NCBI RefSeq assembly: GCF_030407455.1
Contig: NZ_JASDDJ010000031.1
Span: 1-37,191 of the forward strand
From: Psychrobacter sp. 5A.1
Lineage (GTDB): Bacteria > Pseudomonadota > Gammaproteobacteria > Pseudomonadales > Moraxellaceae
Reading direction: 5' to 3'
DNA: 37,191 nucleotides
The notes under the pieces are model-generated. The model made no database searches. It was not told the DNA's origin and was given only the letters and a program-made list of their open reading frames with translations. Both the position numbers and the translations under genes were made by a program. Shown here one piece after another: positions 27,168 through 35,027 of the stretch. Position 1 is the first letter of the stretch. Each line of letters begins with the position of its first letter.

Positions 27168-28427
27168 ATGTCTGCTTCAAAACCCTCCCTTCCAAATAAA
27201 CCTATCGCTTCTGAGCGAGTGCGCTCTGCTGATTTGCCTGTCGCATGGATTATGATGCTTGGGCTAATAGTTGCAGTAGGACCACTGTCTATTGATATGT
27301 ATCTGCCCGCATTGCCATCCATGGCAGATGATTTCGGTGTATCTACTGCCTTTATGGCCAACTCTGTCCCAGCCTATTTCTTAGGTTTGGTTTTTGGGCA
27401 GCTGTTTTATGGACCGTTTAGTGATCGTGTTGGCCGTGTTAAACCTTTATATATAGGGATGACACTGTATGTCATCGCTTCAATTATTTGTGCAACCACT
27501 AATGACGAGTATGTGTTGTTTGTGGGGCGCACCATGCAAGCGCTAGGGGCTTGTGTCGGCGCAGTGGTTACTCGTGCAGCGATACGAGATCGCCTCACTG
27601 CCAAACAAACGGCAAAAGCTTTTTCTATTATGATCTTGGTAATGGGACTAGCGCCCATATTGGCACCATCGCTTGGCGCATTATTTTTGCAGTTTTTTGA
27701 CTGGCATTCTATATTCTGGTTTTTAGCCGCATTTGGTGCTCTGAATTTATTACTGACCAAGTTTTTCTTTTTTGAAACCTTAACCGAGGAAAATCGTAAT
27801 GTACGGCCTGCAAAAGAGGTCCTCAGTCAGTACTGGGATTTGTTAAAAGATCCAACTTTTAATTATCCAGCAATCGGCGGTGGCTTGCTAATGGGCGCGA
27901 TGTTTGTTTACATCAGCTCGGCTTCTGAGTTGATTATGGATACATACGGTGTCTCAGCGACACATTTTGGTTGGCTATTTGGCATGAATGCAGCGGGTTT
28001 TGTGGGTCTAACGCAGCTGAACCAATGGCTCACCAATCGTTTTCGTATCTTAAGTATTTTGCGATTTGGTGCGATGATGCAGGTTATTTCTGCAGGCGTG
28101 CTGTTTGTAGTCGGTCTGATTTTGGGTACGGATGCTTGGCTGCCACTGGTATTGGCCTGTATTTTCTTTTGTATCGCAGGCTTGGGTTTGACCCAGCCTA
28201 ATGCTTCGGCGATTGCGCTCGCCTTCCAAAAACGTCGTGCTGGTATGGCAAGTGCACTTCAAGGCTCGCTAATGTTTTCAGTCGGTATCTTCGGTGGTCT
28301 ATTATTAAACCTATTTCCAGTCAATCCAGTGCTCAAGATTGGTATCGCTATGTTCTCATTAATGAGCCTTGGATCTTTCTTAATTTGGCAGATAGACCGT
28401 AATTTAGACCTTGATGATGCAGAGTAA
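27168..28427 (+). CDS. Bcr/CflA-family MFS multidrug transporter
   Basis: This is a 12-helix drug:proton antiporter of the inner membrane. The first helix is followed by the Bcr/CflA signature PLSIDMYLPALPSMADDF. Motif A-like GPFSDRVGRVKPLYIG lies between helices 2 and 3, and MQALGACVGAVVTRAAIRD is typical of helix 4. Length of 419 residues is normal. Members export bicyclomycin, chloramphenicol or sulfonamides, but substrate cannot be read from sequence. A strong terminator follows, so it is transcribed separately from the signalling operon downstream. Confidence 0.93.
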   Translation: MSASKPSLPNKPIASERVRSADLPVAWIMMLGLIVAVGPLSIDMYLPALPSMADDFGVSTAFMANSVPAYFLGLVFGQLFYGPFSDRVGRVKPLYIGMTLYVIASIICATTNDEYVLFVGRTMQALGACVGAVVTRAAIRDRLTAKQTAKAFSIMILVMGLAPILAPSLGALFLQFFDWHSIFWFLAAFGALNLLLTKFFFFETLTEENRNVRPAKEVLSQYWDLLKDPTFNYPAIGGGLLMGAMFVYISSASELIMDTYGVSATHFGWLFGMNAAGFVGLTQLNQWLTNRFRILSILRFGAMMQVISAGVLFVVGLILGTDAWLPLVLACIFFCIAGLGLTQPNASAIALAFQKRRAGMASALQGSLMFSVGIFGGLLLNLFPVNPVLKIGIAMFSLMSLGSFLIWQIDRNLDLDDAE

Positions 28428-28463
28428 ACCAAAGGGTTGACTGTTCCTGAACTATGGTCTTAA

Positions 28464-28499
28464 AGGGCATTCATACATTAATTATGAATGCTTTTTTTA
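28464..28499 (+). terminator. Terminator of the MFS transporter gene
   Basis: GCATTCAT (28467-28474), a 9-base loop, ATGAATGC (28484-28491), then seven T. It is about 40 bases after the stop codon. Confidence 0.88.
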
Positions 28500-28943
28500 T
28501 GTCTTTTTTATGTTGCTATTTATATAAAATTGCTTATGAAACAAAGTTGTACTATGAATTTAATGGTATTCAGCTCGATTTATGTTCGCTTGATATATTC
28601 TTTATTTTCCATATATTTCAGATTGTATGTAATAAGTAAACATAAATATTGCAATCACGAAATTAGACAAGTATCATCTAAAGTAACTTTCTGTAATTAA
28701 ATATTGTAAAGATATTACTTAACATTGCTAGGGCCTTTCCTCAATTCAATTGATAGTCTCCCAAATGGGCTGGATGTTGCCAAATATCGTCAAACAGTTG
28801 GTTGATATCTTGATATTATCTGCGCTATTTATCTCTTTTGATGGCAGTTTATCTCATCTTGATAACCCTTTTTGAAATGAGGACACCCCCTAAAATTGTT
28901 ATTCTTTAAAATGTACAACAACGCTGAGCTTCAAGGATAGATT
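28500..28943. other. Gap before the signalling operon
   Basis: No full gene is present in this AT-rich stretch; two open frames of 60-70 codons at 28454-28700 have atypical composition and are not convincing. A MITE-like element occupies 28729-28892. The leader of the solute-binding lipoprotein gene begins after it and contains AAGGATAG as ribosome binding site. I found no clear promoter between the element and the gene, so the promoter may lie within or before the element. Confidence 0.5.
28729..28892. repeat. 164-base MITE-like element upstream of the signalling operon
   Basis: The left end TAGGGCCTTTCCTCAATTCAA and the inverted right end TAGGGGGTGTCCTCATTTCAA agree at 17 of 21 positions, and both begin with TA. 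The inner sequence has no open frame of useful size; the - strand holds a 24-codon fragment ending in AHLGDYQLN that might be the tail of a lost transposase, but this is weak. The element ends 51 bases before the lipoprotein start codon. Confidence 0.65.
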
Positions 28944-29813
28944 ATGATGCAGTTATATCGAGTGCTACCAATGGTATTGAGTATCGGCCTATTCGGCTGT
29001 GGTAACTCTGCCACTCAAGAAAATGCAGGTACAGCAGTAACGGAAAACACAGATAGCTTCGTGAGTAAATTGCCTGATACTGCGCCAATTGTTAAAGTTG
29101 CTACAACAGGCACAATGCCTCCGTTTTCGTTCCAAGATGATTATGGCAATATGCAGGGTATTGATATTGACTCAATCCGTGCTATTGGCGAAGAACAAGG
29201 ATTCAAAGTCGAGTTTTATAAAGAAACTTGGCAAGATATGTTCGATAGTGTGGAATCAGGTAGCCGAGATTTAGCAATTTCAGGTATTTCATATAAAGAT
29301 GATCGTGCTGCTAGATACGGTCTTTCAGACTCTTACTTCTTCAATCCTTCTGCTGTTATGTATGCTAAAAGTAACCTAAATATCAATAGCTTGGGTGATT
29401 TAAAAGGTTTGCACGTCGCTGGTATGGAAGAAAGTAAACAGGTTGAACAAGTAAAAGAGACAGGCGGGTATAGCGAACTATCTACTACTGTTACGACCTT
29501 TTTATTATTTGAAGACCTTATCCAAGGTAAAGTCGATGCCATTGTTCAAGATTTACCTTTGTTACGATATACGGCAGCCAATCATCCTGAGCACAAAGTC
29601 GTCATCGTACCTTACGAAGATGAAAGCAACCCAGCAGCACAGCAAGTCATATTGATGGCGAAAAGTAATAAAGAGCTGATTGGTAAAGTGAATGAAGGTA
29701 TTACAAAGCTTAAAACAAAGGGCACTTTCAAAGAGATCGAAGGACGCTGGTTGGGTGGGAACACTTCTTCTGAGACGAGCGATTCTGAGACTACTAATAA
29801 GCAATTGAACTAA
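28944..29813 (+). CDS. Solute-binding lipoprotein (SBP family 3), probable ligand sensor
   Basis: The N-terminus is a lipoprotein signal with lipobox LFGC (Cys19). The rest is a family-3 periplasmic binding domain like those for amino acids: KVATTGTMPPFSFQDDYG, then GIDIDSIRAIGEEQGF, and ISYKDDRAARYGLSDSYF with the Arg that usually holds a ligand carboxylate. It ends in GTFKEIEGRWLGG. No ABC permease or ATPase gene is nearby. Only 12 bases separate it from the membrane kinase gene, so it most likely delivers a small ligand, perhaps an amino acid, to that kinase in the periplasm. Ligand and partner are inference. Confidence 0.88.
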   Translation: MMQLYRVLPMVLSIGLFGCGNSATQENAGTAVTENTDSFVSKLPDTAPIVKVATTGTMPPFSFQDDYGNMQGIDIDSIRAIGEEQGFKVEFYKETWQDMFDSVESGSRDLAISGISYKDDRAARYGLSDSYFFNPSAVMYAKSNLNINSLGDLKGLHVAGMEESKQVEQVKETGGYSELSTTVTTFLLFEDLIQGKVDAIVQDLPLLRYTAANHPEHKVVIVPYEDESNPAAQQVILMAKSNKELIGKVNEGITKLKTKGTFKEIEGRWLGGNTSSETSDSETTNKQLN

Positions 29814-29825
29814 GGAATTCTGAAG

Positions 29826-31997
29826 ATGGCAACCGTACCTAATGTCGACAATAAGCGCTATCAAGGTCTGATTATTTCAATTGCACTATTCCTATCTTTG
29901 ATTGGTGCTTTGCTAGCGTTTACGTTTTATACTTCAAATCTACTAGAAAGAAACACTGCTTTAATTGACCAAACCAACCAAGTTGCGAACAGTGCACAGG
30001 CGGTAATTAAAGATCTTTTTGACTTGGATAGTAGCTACGGTGAGGATACCAAATCCCCACACATACAACGAGTGCTAAGTCGTTTAGAGAAAAACACAGC
30101 ATTGATTACCAACTCTATTGCTGCGATTGAGCAAGGCGGTACGATCACAGGCTCTGAAGGTAATAGCTATGATTTGCCAAAAATCGATAGTAATGCACAA
30201 GTAAACATTGCTGCAGCCAATGAGCAATGGAAAGCGTTAGAGCCTAAAATTCAGGCATACCTAAAAGACGCTGATAATATTTTGGTGCCTTCTGCAGATG
30301 ATTTGACCCAAGCGGTAGAGCAGGCGAAGACATCAAGTTTGTTTATTAATGACTCTTTAGAAAGTCTTACCAAAGACGTGTTCAATAGTGCAGAACGTCA
30401 AGCGAGCACCATTCGTCTTATTCAGGTACTTGGTGTTGCCGCTATCTTCACATACTTCCTAATCTTCGTATTCTTCTTTGTACGTCGTTTGCGTGAGACC
30501 GATGCTGAAGCATTTGCTGCTCGCCAAGAAACGCAAGAGATCATGGAAACCGTAAACACGGGTCTATTTCTACTTGATAAAGACTTGAACATCGGTCAAC
30601 AGCATTCTAGAGCGCTTAACAATATTATCGGCTCTGATCGCTTGGCTGGAGAGAACTTTACCAATGTCTTGCGTGGTCGTATCTCTGATAAAGACCTCAA
30701 GACCACCCAGCAGTTTATCGAGCAGCTTTATAATCCTCGTGTTAAAGAAAAACTGGTGGATTCACTTAACCCGTTGCACAAGGTAATGCTACACAATGTG
30801 TCTGAAAACAAAAGTCTTAATAATCGTTTCTTAGATTTCAAGTTTTCGCGTGTATATGATAATAAAGACATTGCCCGTATCTTGGTTAACGTCAACGATG
30901 TATCTGATGCGGTTTATTTAGAACAGCGTCTAGAAAAAGAGCGCTCGCAAAACGATATGCAGATTGAGATGTTAACGACTATCTTGAATGTAAATCCAAA
31001 AATTATTAATGAGTTTATTGGTAATACCCAAGAGCATATCGAGAAGATGAATAATATTTTGAAAAATCCAGGTAGCTCGCAATATGAGCTTGAGGGTAAA
31101 TTGAAAGCCATTTATCGCGAAATGCATAGCTTAAAAGGTGAGGCATCTGCCCTAAAACTACACAGCTTTACGAAGATCGCTTCTGATGCTGAAGACCAAT
31201 TGCATGCTTTGCAGAACCAAGGCCAGCTGTCTGGTAATGACTTCTTACCATTAGCGGTACATTTGGATGATTTGCTCAGCCTATCAAATACCATTGCCAC
31301 GCTAGGTGAGCGTATCAACCGCTCGGCACCAAAAGCGTCAGTAGTACAAACACCAGTGGCTACTCAACATCAAACAGCCGCCGATACAGTTGGCGATGTT
31401 AGCTTTGATGGCGGTCAAGATATCGATTTAGGCAGCGAAAAAGATGATGACTTATTGTCTTTTTACAATGAGTTTGCAAAAGAGATTGCTGCAAGACAAG
31501 GTAAACAAGTACAGTTAAAGAGTAGTACGCTGGCACAAACAGTTATTCCAGCATCTCTTGCCAAGCCAATTAAAGAGATCACTATTCAGCTACTGCGTAA
31601 TGCAGTGGTACATGGTATCGAATCACCAAGTCTTCGTCATTCTGCTGGCAAAACTGCAGTCGGAACCATCGATCTAGAAATACAAGATAGTGGTTCAGAT
31701 TTTATATTGACTGTGCAAGACGATGGACAAGGTATCGACTACGATAGCATCCGCAATAAATTGATTAAAGAAGGTCGCTTTGGTACAGAAGAAGCCAATC
31801 AGCTTAGCCAAAGTGAGTTGCTTAAAGAGTTGTTTTCTTCTGGATTCTCTACCAAAGAGAATGCAGATGAAGATGGTGGACGCGGCGTTGGACTTGATAT
31901 TATCAAAGCAAAAGTAAAAGAGTATGATGGCAAGCTTAATGTAAATAGTGAACTGGGTCAGATGACACGGTTTGTCATTACTTTACCGAAAGCTTAA
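29826..31997 (+). CDS. Membrane sensor kinase with CheA-like Hpt and ATPase domains
   Basis: The 723-residue protein has a membrane segment at about 14-36, a helical periplasmic domain to about 195 and a second membrane segment at about 197-219. A PAS-like region (about 235-365) is followed by an Hpt domain with His434 in MHSLKGEASALKL, as in CheA P1. A linker with Asp-rich sequence leads to a CheA-type ATPase: LLRNAVVHGIE (Asn592), DDGQGID (Asp632) and FSSGFST then GGRGVGLDI (684-692). It ends there: I see no CheW-like P5 domain and no P2 domain. AAGGA overlaps the preceding stop. This is a chemotaxis kinase core fused to its own sensor. Confidence 0.87.
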   Translation: MATVPNVDNKRYQGLIISIALFLSLIGALLAFTFYTSNLLERNTALIDQTNQVANSAQAVIKDLFDLDSSYGEDTKSPHIQRVLSRLEKNTALITNSIAAIEQGGTITGSEGNSYDLPKIDSNAQVNIAAANEQWKALEPKIQAYLKDADNILVPSADDLTQAVEQAKTSSLFINDSLESLTKDVFNSAERQASTIRLIQVLGVAAIFTYFLIFVFFFVRRLRETDAEAFAARQETQEIMETVNTGLFLLDKDLNIGQQHSRALNNIIGSDRLAGENFTNVLRGRISDKDLKTTQQFIEQLYNPRVKEKLVDSLNPLHKVMLHNVSENKSLNNRFLDFKFSRVYDNKDIARILVNVNDVSDAVYLEQRLEKERSQNDMQIEMLTTILNVNPKIINEFIGNTQEHIEKMNNILKNPGSSQYELEGKLKAIYREMHSLKGEASALKLHSFTKIASDAEDQLHALQNQGQLSGNDFLPLAVHLDDLLSLSNTIATLGERINRSAPKASVVQTPVATQHQTAADTVGDVSFDGGQDIDLGSEKDDDLLSFYNEFAKEIAARQGKQVQLKSSTLAQTVIPASLAKPIKEITIQLLRNAVVHGIESPSLRHSAGKTAVGTIDLEIQDSGSDFILTVQDDGQGIDYDSIRNKLIKEGRFGTEEANQLSQSELLKELFSSGFSTKENADEDGGRGVGLDIIKAKVKEYDGKLNVNSELGQMTRFVITLPKA

Positions 31998-32059
31998 TTA
32001 AAACCAGCAGTTATATTGTCAGGGACGACAAGCACTTCATTAAAGGTAGTAGATAATTT

Positions 32060-32422
32060 ATGCATAAGTTAATGATTGTTGATGATTCAAATATTATTAG
32101 AAATCGTATTCAGCGCGCATACGATTCAGGGGAATTCATGTTGGTTGCTACAGCAACCAGCGGTGTCCAAGCCATCGAAAAGTTCAATGTCCATCGTCCT
32201 GATGTGATCACCATGGATCTAACCATGCCACAAATGGACGGACTGGAATGTATTGAAAAAATCATCGCGATTGATCCTGAAGTACGTATTTTAGTGGTAT
32301 CGGCTTTGTCAGATAAGGCCACTGGCATTGAAGCGTTGTCGTTGGGTGCCAGCGGATTTTTGTGCAAGCCCTTTTCAGAAGAGGAGCTTGCAGAGTCTTT
32401 GTATGAGCTAATGCAAGACTAA
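32060..32422 (+). CDS. Stand-alone CheY-like response regulator
   Basis: A single receiver domain of 120 residues without an output domain. Acidic pair Asp8-Asp9 (IVDDS), phosphoacceptor Asp53 (ITMDLTMPQMDG), Ser81 (VVSALSDKA) and Lys103 (LCKPFSEEEL) are all present, so it should accept phosphate. The gene lies 62 bases after the kinase and before two CheX-like genes. The likely donor is His434 of the kinase. With no DNA-binding domain it must act by binding another protein, which is not encoded next to it. Similar receivers control flagella, twitching motility or enzymes; which applies here is unknown. Confidence 0.93.
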   Translation: MHKLMIVDDSNIIRNRIQRAYDSGEFMLVATATSGVQAIEKFNVHRPDVITMDLTMPQMDGLECIEKIIAIDPEVRILVVSALSDKATGIEALSLGASGFLCKPFSEEELAESLYELMQD

Positions 32423-32452
32423 TACTATTCATCGACTAAAGTAGATGTCATT

Positions 32453-32902
32453 ATGAAAGAACAAAAGCTACAGATTTTTTTAAGTATTATTAGTAACTAT
32501 TTTAACCAGTTTGGTGGAGAAGAGCTTGTTGCTGACACCCCTTACTTACTAGAAAACAAACAGCCAAGAGTCCATGATTATACTGGTGTGATTGGTATCT
32601 CTGGTGAACAAAAGGGCGTGGTTTATTTTTCAGCGACACTGGAATTGTTGTCTTCGATACTAGATAGCATGGGTGAAACCGATAAAAGTGATGAAAATTA
32701 TGTAGATCTGGCTGGGGAAGTGGCCAATACGATTGCAGGTAATGCGCGTAAAGAGTTTGGTGCAGAGTTTCATATCTCCGTACCATTTGTATTTAAGGGC
32801 TCACCACAAAGTATTGTGTTGCCTAATGATGAGCGTTCTTTTATCATTCCCATCACTTGGAACTCGCAAATAGGCGAGATTGTGGTTTGCTTGCAGGATT
32901 AA
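32453..32902 (+). CDS. CheX-like phosphatase, first copy
   Basis: The 149-residue protein fits the CheX/CheC-like phosphatase fold: an N-terminal helix (IFLSIISNYFNQF), the strand segment YTGVIGISGEQKGVVYFSA, then DLAGEVANTIAGNARKEFG with the E-x-x-N pair (Glu89 and Asn92). In CheX that pair positions water to remove phosphate from CheY. The gene starts 30 bases after the receiver gene. It probably shuts off the CheY-like protein; a role as a phosphate-dependent binding partner is also possible. Confidence 0.85.
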   Translation: MKEQKLQIFLSIISNYFNQFGGEELVADTPYLLENKQPRVHDYTGVIGISGEQKGVVYFSATLELLSSILDSMGETDKSDENYVDLAGEVANTIAGNARKEFGAEFHISVPFVFKGSPQSIVLPNDERSFIIPITWNSQIGEIVVCLQD

Positions 32903-32943
32903 TGCTGTTGCTGCCGCGTAATAAAGATGGATGTTAATATATT

Positions 32944-33393
32944 ATGTTTAAAGTAGAAAAATTGGGTGTATTTCTAAGTTCGATTAACGCATTTTTTGCG
33001 CAGATCGATGGCTCAGAAGTGTCTCTTGATACCCCTTATCTTAATAACAACAGAAGTGCTATTGGCTTTGATTATAGTGGTGTTATCAAGATATCAGGGC
33101 CTCTTGAGGGTTGCGTCTATGTCAGTGCGCCAAGTACGATGTTGCGAGAATTAATAAAAGTAATGGGCGAACCTGACTCATCGATTACGATGATGAAAGA
33201 TTTGTTGGGTGAAATGGCCAATACAATCTCTGGTAATGCTCGTACTGAGTTTGGATCAGAGTTCATCATCTCTCCGCCGCATATCGTTGAGAGTGCACCA
33301 AGCGTTTCTTATTTGCCTAAAGATCGCCAAAGCTATATTACCCCATTTACGTGGCGTGGTTACAAAGCGGTCATCGGTATCTGTATCGCTTAA
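32944..33393 (+). CDS. CheX-like phosphatase, second copy
   Basis: This paralogue of the preceding gene has the same length (149 residues) and layout: FLSSINAFFAQI, YSGVIKISGPLEGCVYVSA and LLGEMANTISGNARTEFGSEF with Glu90 and Asn93 kept. The two copies share clear but far from identical sequence, so they arose by an old duplication and have diverged. One may be the phosphatase and the other its partner in a heterodimer, or each may serve a different receiver. A terminator follows, closing the operon. Confidence 0.85.
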   Translation: MFKVEKLGVFLSSINAFFAQIDGSEVSLDTPYLNNNRSAIGFDYSGVIKISGPLEGCVYVSAPSTMLRELIKVMGEPDSSITMMKDLLGEMANTISGNARTEFGSEFIISPPHIVESAPSVSYLPKDRQSYITPFTWRGYKAVIGICIA

Positions 33394-33420
33394 TCTACAG
33401 CTAATCACTGATTATGTGTG

Positions 33421-33449
33421 AAAAAACGACGTTAAGGCGTCGTTTTTTT
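33421..33449 (+). terminator. Terminator of the signalling operon
   Basis: AAAACGACG, loop TTAAGG, CGTCGTTTTTTT. A compact GC-rich stem with T run, 28 bases after the last stop codon of the operon. Confidence 0.9.
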
Positions 33450-33771
33450 ATGCGTTATTATTCGCTGATAACATCATAATAGTGCTAGCAGTTGCCAAGC
33501 GTTATATGATAAAATACAGCGCAGCTATTTTTATAATTTAGTATTATTGAAGTTTTCATTATATATGGAATTATCAATCATATAGCTCAATTTTTTAAAC
33601 CAACCAATGACACACACATCATGGCAAAAAATTGCTGGGTGTTTGGCGACTTGATTAATTTGTAAACCGTTAGTGCTTTATTAATGAGAACTGACCGGTA
33701 GCAGATGCGTGTCGCTAAATAGGCTGTTTTTGTGATGTGGAGGCATAACCCAACCAATAGGATATATTCAC
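33450..33771. other. Leader and promoter region of rpsB
   Basis: This stretch carries no gene. It must contain the rpsB promoter and the leader, which in E. coli is the target of feedback by S2. I could not choose a single -35/-10 pair. AGGATATATTCAC gives the ribosome binding site before the ATG at 33772, and GGAGGCATAACC lies about 30 bases earlier. Confidence 0.5.
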
Positions 33772-34560
33772 ATGGCTACAAAGAATCCAACCAAAATCGA
33801 AATGCGTGACTTACTACAAGCCGGCGCTCACTTTGGTCACCAAACACGTTTTTGGAACCCAAAAATGGGTCCATATATCTTTGGTGCACGTAACAAGATC
33901 CATATCATTAACTTAGAGCACACCGTAAAAGCGTTTAACGAAGCATTGACTTACGTAAACGGCCTAGCTGCTAAGAAAAACAAAGTATTATTTGTTGGTA
34001 CTAAACGTGCTGCAAGCGGTATCATCCGTGAGCAAGCTGCTCGTGCCGGTATGCCATACGTTGACCATCGCTGGTTAGGTGGTATGTTGACTAACTGGAA
34101 AACACTACGCCAGTCAATCAACCGTCTAAAAGAGCTTGAAAAGCAAGCAGAAGATGGTACTTTCGCTAAGCTAACTAAGCGTGAAGCGCTAGAGCGTACT
34201 CGCGATATGGAAAAACTTGAGCGTTCACTAGGCGGTATCAAAGACATGGGCGGCCTACCTGACGCTATCTTCGTAGTAGACGTAGATCATGAAGCGATCG
34301 CTATCAAAGAAGCCAAGAACCTAGGTATCCCAGTTATCGGTATCGTTGATACTAACTCTAGCCCAGACAACGTTGATTACATCATCCCAGCTAACGATGA
34401 TGCTATCCGTGCTGTGACTTTGTATGTAACTTCTATGGCTGATGCTATCATCGCTGGTAAAGAATACGCACAAACTCAAGCTGGTGGTAAAGCTGAGCAA
34501 GCGCCTGCTGCTACTGAAGAAGCACCAGCTGCAGAAGAAGCTGCTACTCCAGCAGAATAA
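33772..34560 (+). CDS. rpsB: 30S ribosomal protein S2
   Basis: S2 is a late-assembling small-subunit protein that helps recruit S1. The N-terminal part has [22 protein letters not shown] and the middle has [20 protein letters not shown] and [13 protein letters not shown], all typical of S2. [21 protein letters not shown] follows. Length is 262 residues; the last 30 are a low-complexity Ala/Glu/Pro tail (from about 236), common in Moraxellaceae S2. Codon use is strongly that of a highly expressed gene. It is followed by tsf, as in most bacteria, but after an unusually wide gap. Confidence 0.98.
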   Translation: MATKNPTKIEMRDLLQAGAHFGHQTRFWNPKMGPYIFGARNKIHIINLEHTVKAFNEALTYVNGLAAKKNKVLFVGTKRAASGIIREQAARAGMPYVDHRWLGGMLTNWKTLRQSINRLKELEKQAEDGTFAKLTKREALERTRDMEKLERSLGGIKDMGGLPDAIFVVDVDHEAIAIKEAKNLGIPVIGIVDTNSSPDNVDYIIPANDDAIRAVTLYVTSMADAIIAGKEYAQTQAGGKAEQAPAATEEAPAAEEAATPAE

Positions 34561-34656
34561 GTAGCTGACTTAAAAAGTTTAACTTTGTAAGAATGCCTTG
34601 ATAGTGTACTTATCAGCACTCATATAAAGTTTTGAACAGCGTATAAGCTCATAATA

Positions 34657-34690
34657 GGCATGATGTAGTTTTACTCGTCATGCCTTGTTA
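34657..34690 (+). terminator. Possible attenuator between rpsB and tsf
   Basis: A 9-base stem with one G-T pair, extended inside by AGT/ACT, is followed by a weak T-rich stretch. It would lower transcription from rpsB into tsf. Partial termination between these genes is known in E. coli. Confidence 0.5.
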
Positions 34691-34903
34691 TTGAATAAGC
34701 ATTATTAATGGTGCCACTGCGCATAAGCGAGCAGCTGTTGGGCGAGTATTGTCGTTCATACTGGCCACATCGCTATGTTTTGGAGATGTTATTTGTTTGA
34801 CATCATTTATGGCTATATTGGTAATCGTTCAAAACGAGCTGTCCTGCTAGATTTTAAGCAATACTATAGTTAAAGAACTCTAAAACGGATATAAGGTAGC
34901 CGA

Positions 34904-34951
34904 CTGCAGATTGTACAAGTCGTACATCTAGGAAGGGTAACGCCGTAGCAG
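34904..34951. repeat. Structured intergenic element before tsf
   Basis: CTGC at 34904 pairs with GCAG at 34948. Inside, AGAT-T-GTAC and GTAC-A-TCT form a second stem around AAGTC. The same sort of block followed by GGAAGGGTAACGCCGTAGCAG strikes me as a dispersed Psychrobacter repeat, but there is no second copy in this window, so that is recollection only. Confidence 0.4.
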
Positions 34952-35027
34952 TTTAGTAATTCTTGGACTATAAGATATCGAATAGAAATTAAGCACTCCT
35001 ATACATAACTATATTAAGGTGACTCTT

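Larger units (their letters stand above)
34561..35027. other. Wide structured gap between rpsB and tsf
   Basis: Instead of a short spacer, 467 bases separate the two genes. GGCATGATG (34657-34665) and CGTCATGCC (34676-34684) form a stable hairpin followed by TTGTTATTG, which could act as a partial terminator. A second structured block lies at 34904-34951. TTGACA at 34797-34802 might be a -35 of a separate tsf promoter, but the matching -10 is poor. Confidence 0.6.

Noticed and set aside
28454..28700. Two overlapping frames of 61 and 70 codons after the MFS gene
   Set aside because: They run through the MFS terminator hairpin, overlap each other in different frames, and have composition unlike real genes here.
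35019..35027. GTG upstream start for tsf
   Set aside because: The GTG is part of the Shine-Dalgarno sequence for the ATG at 35028, and EF-Ts normally begins at that ATG.
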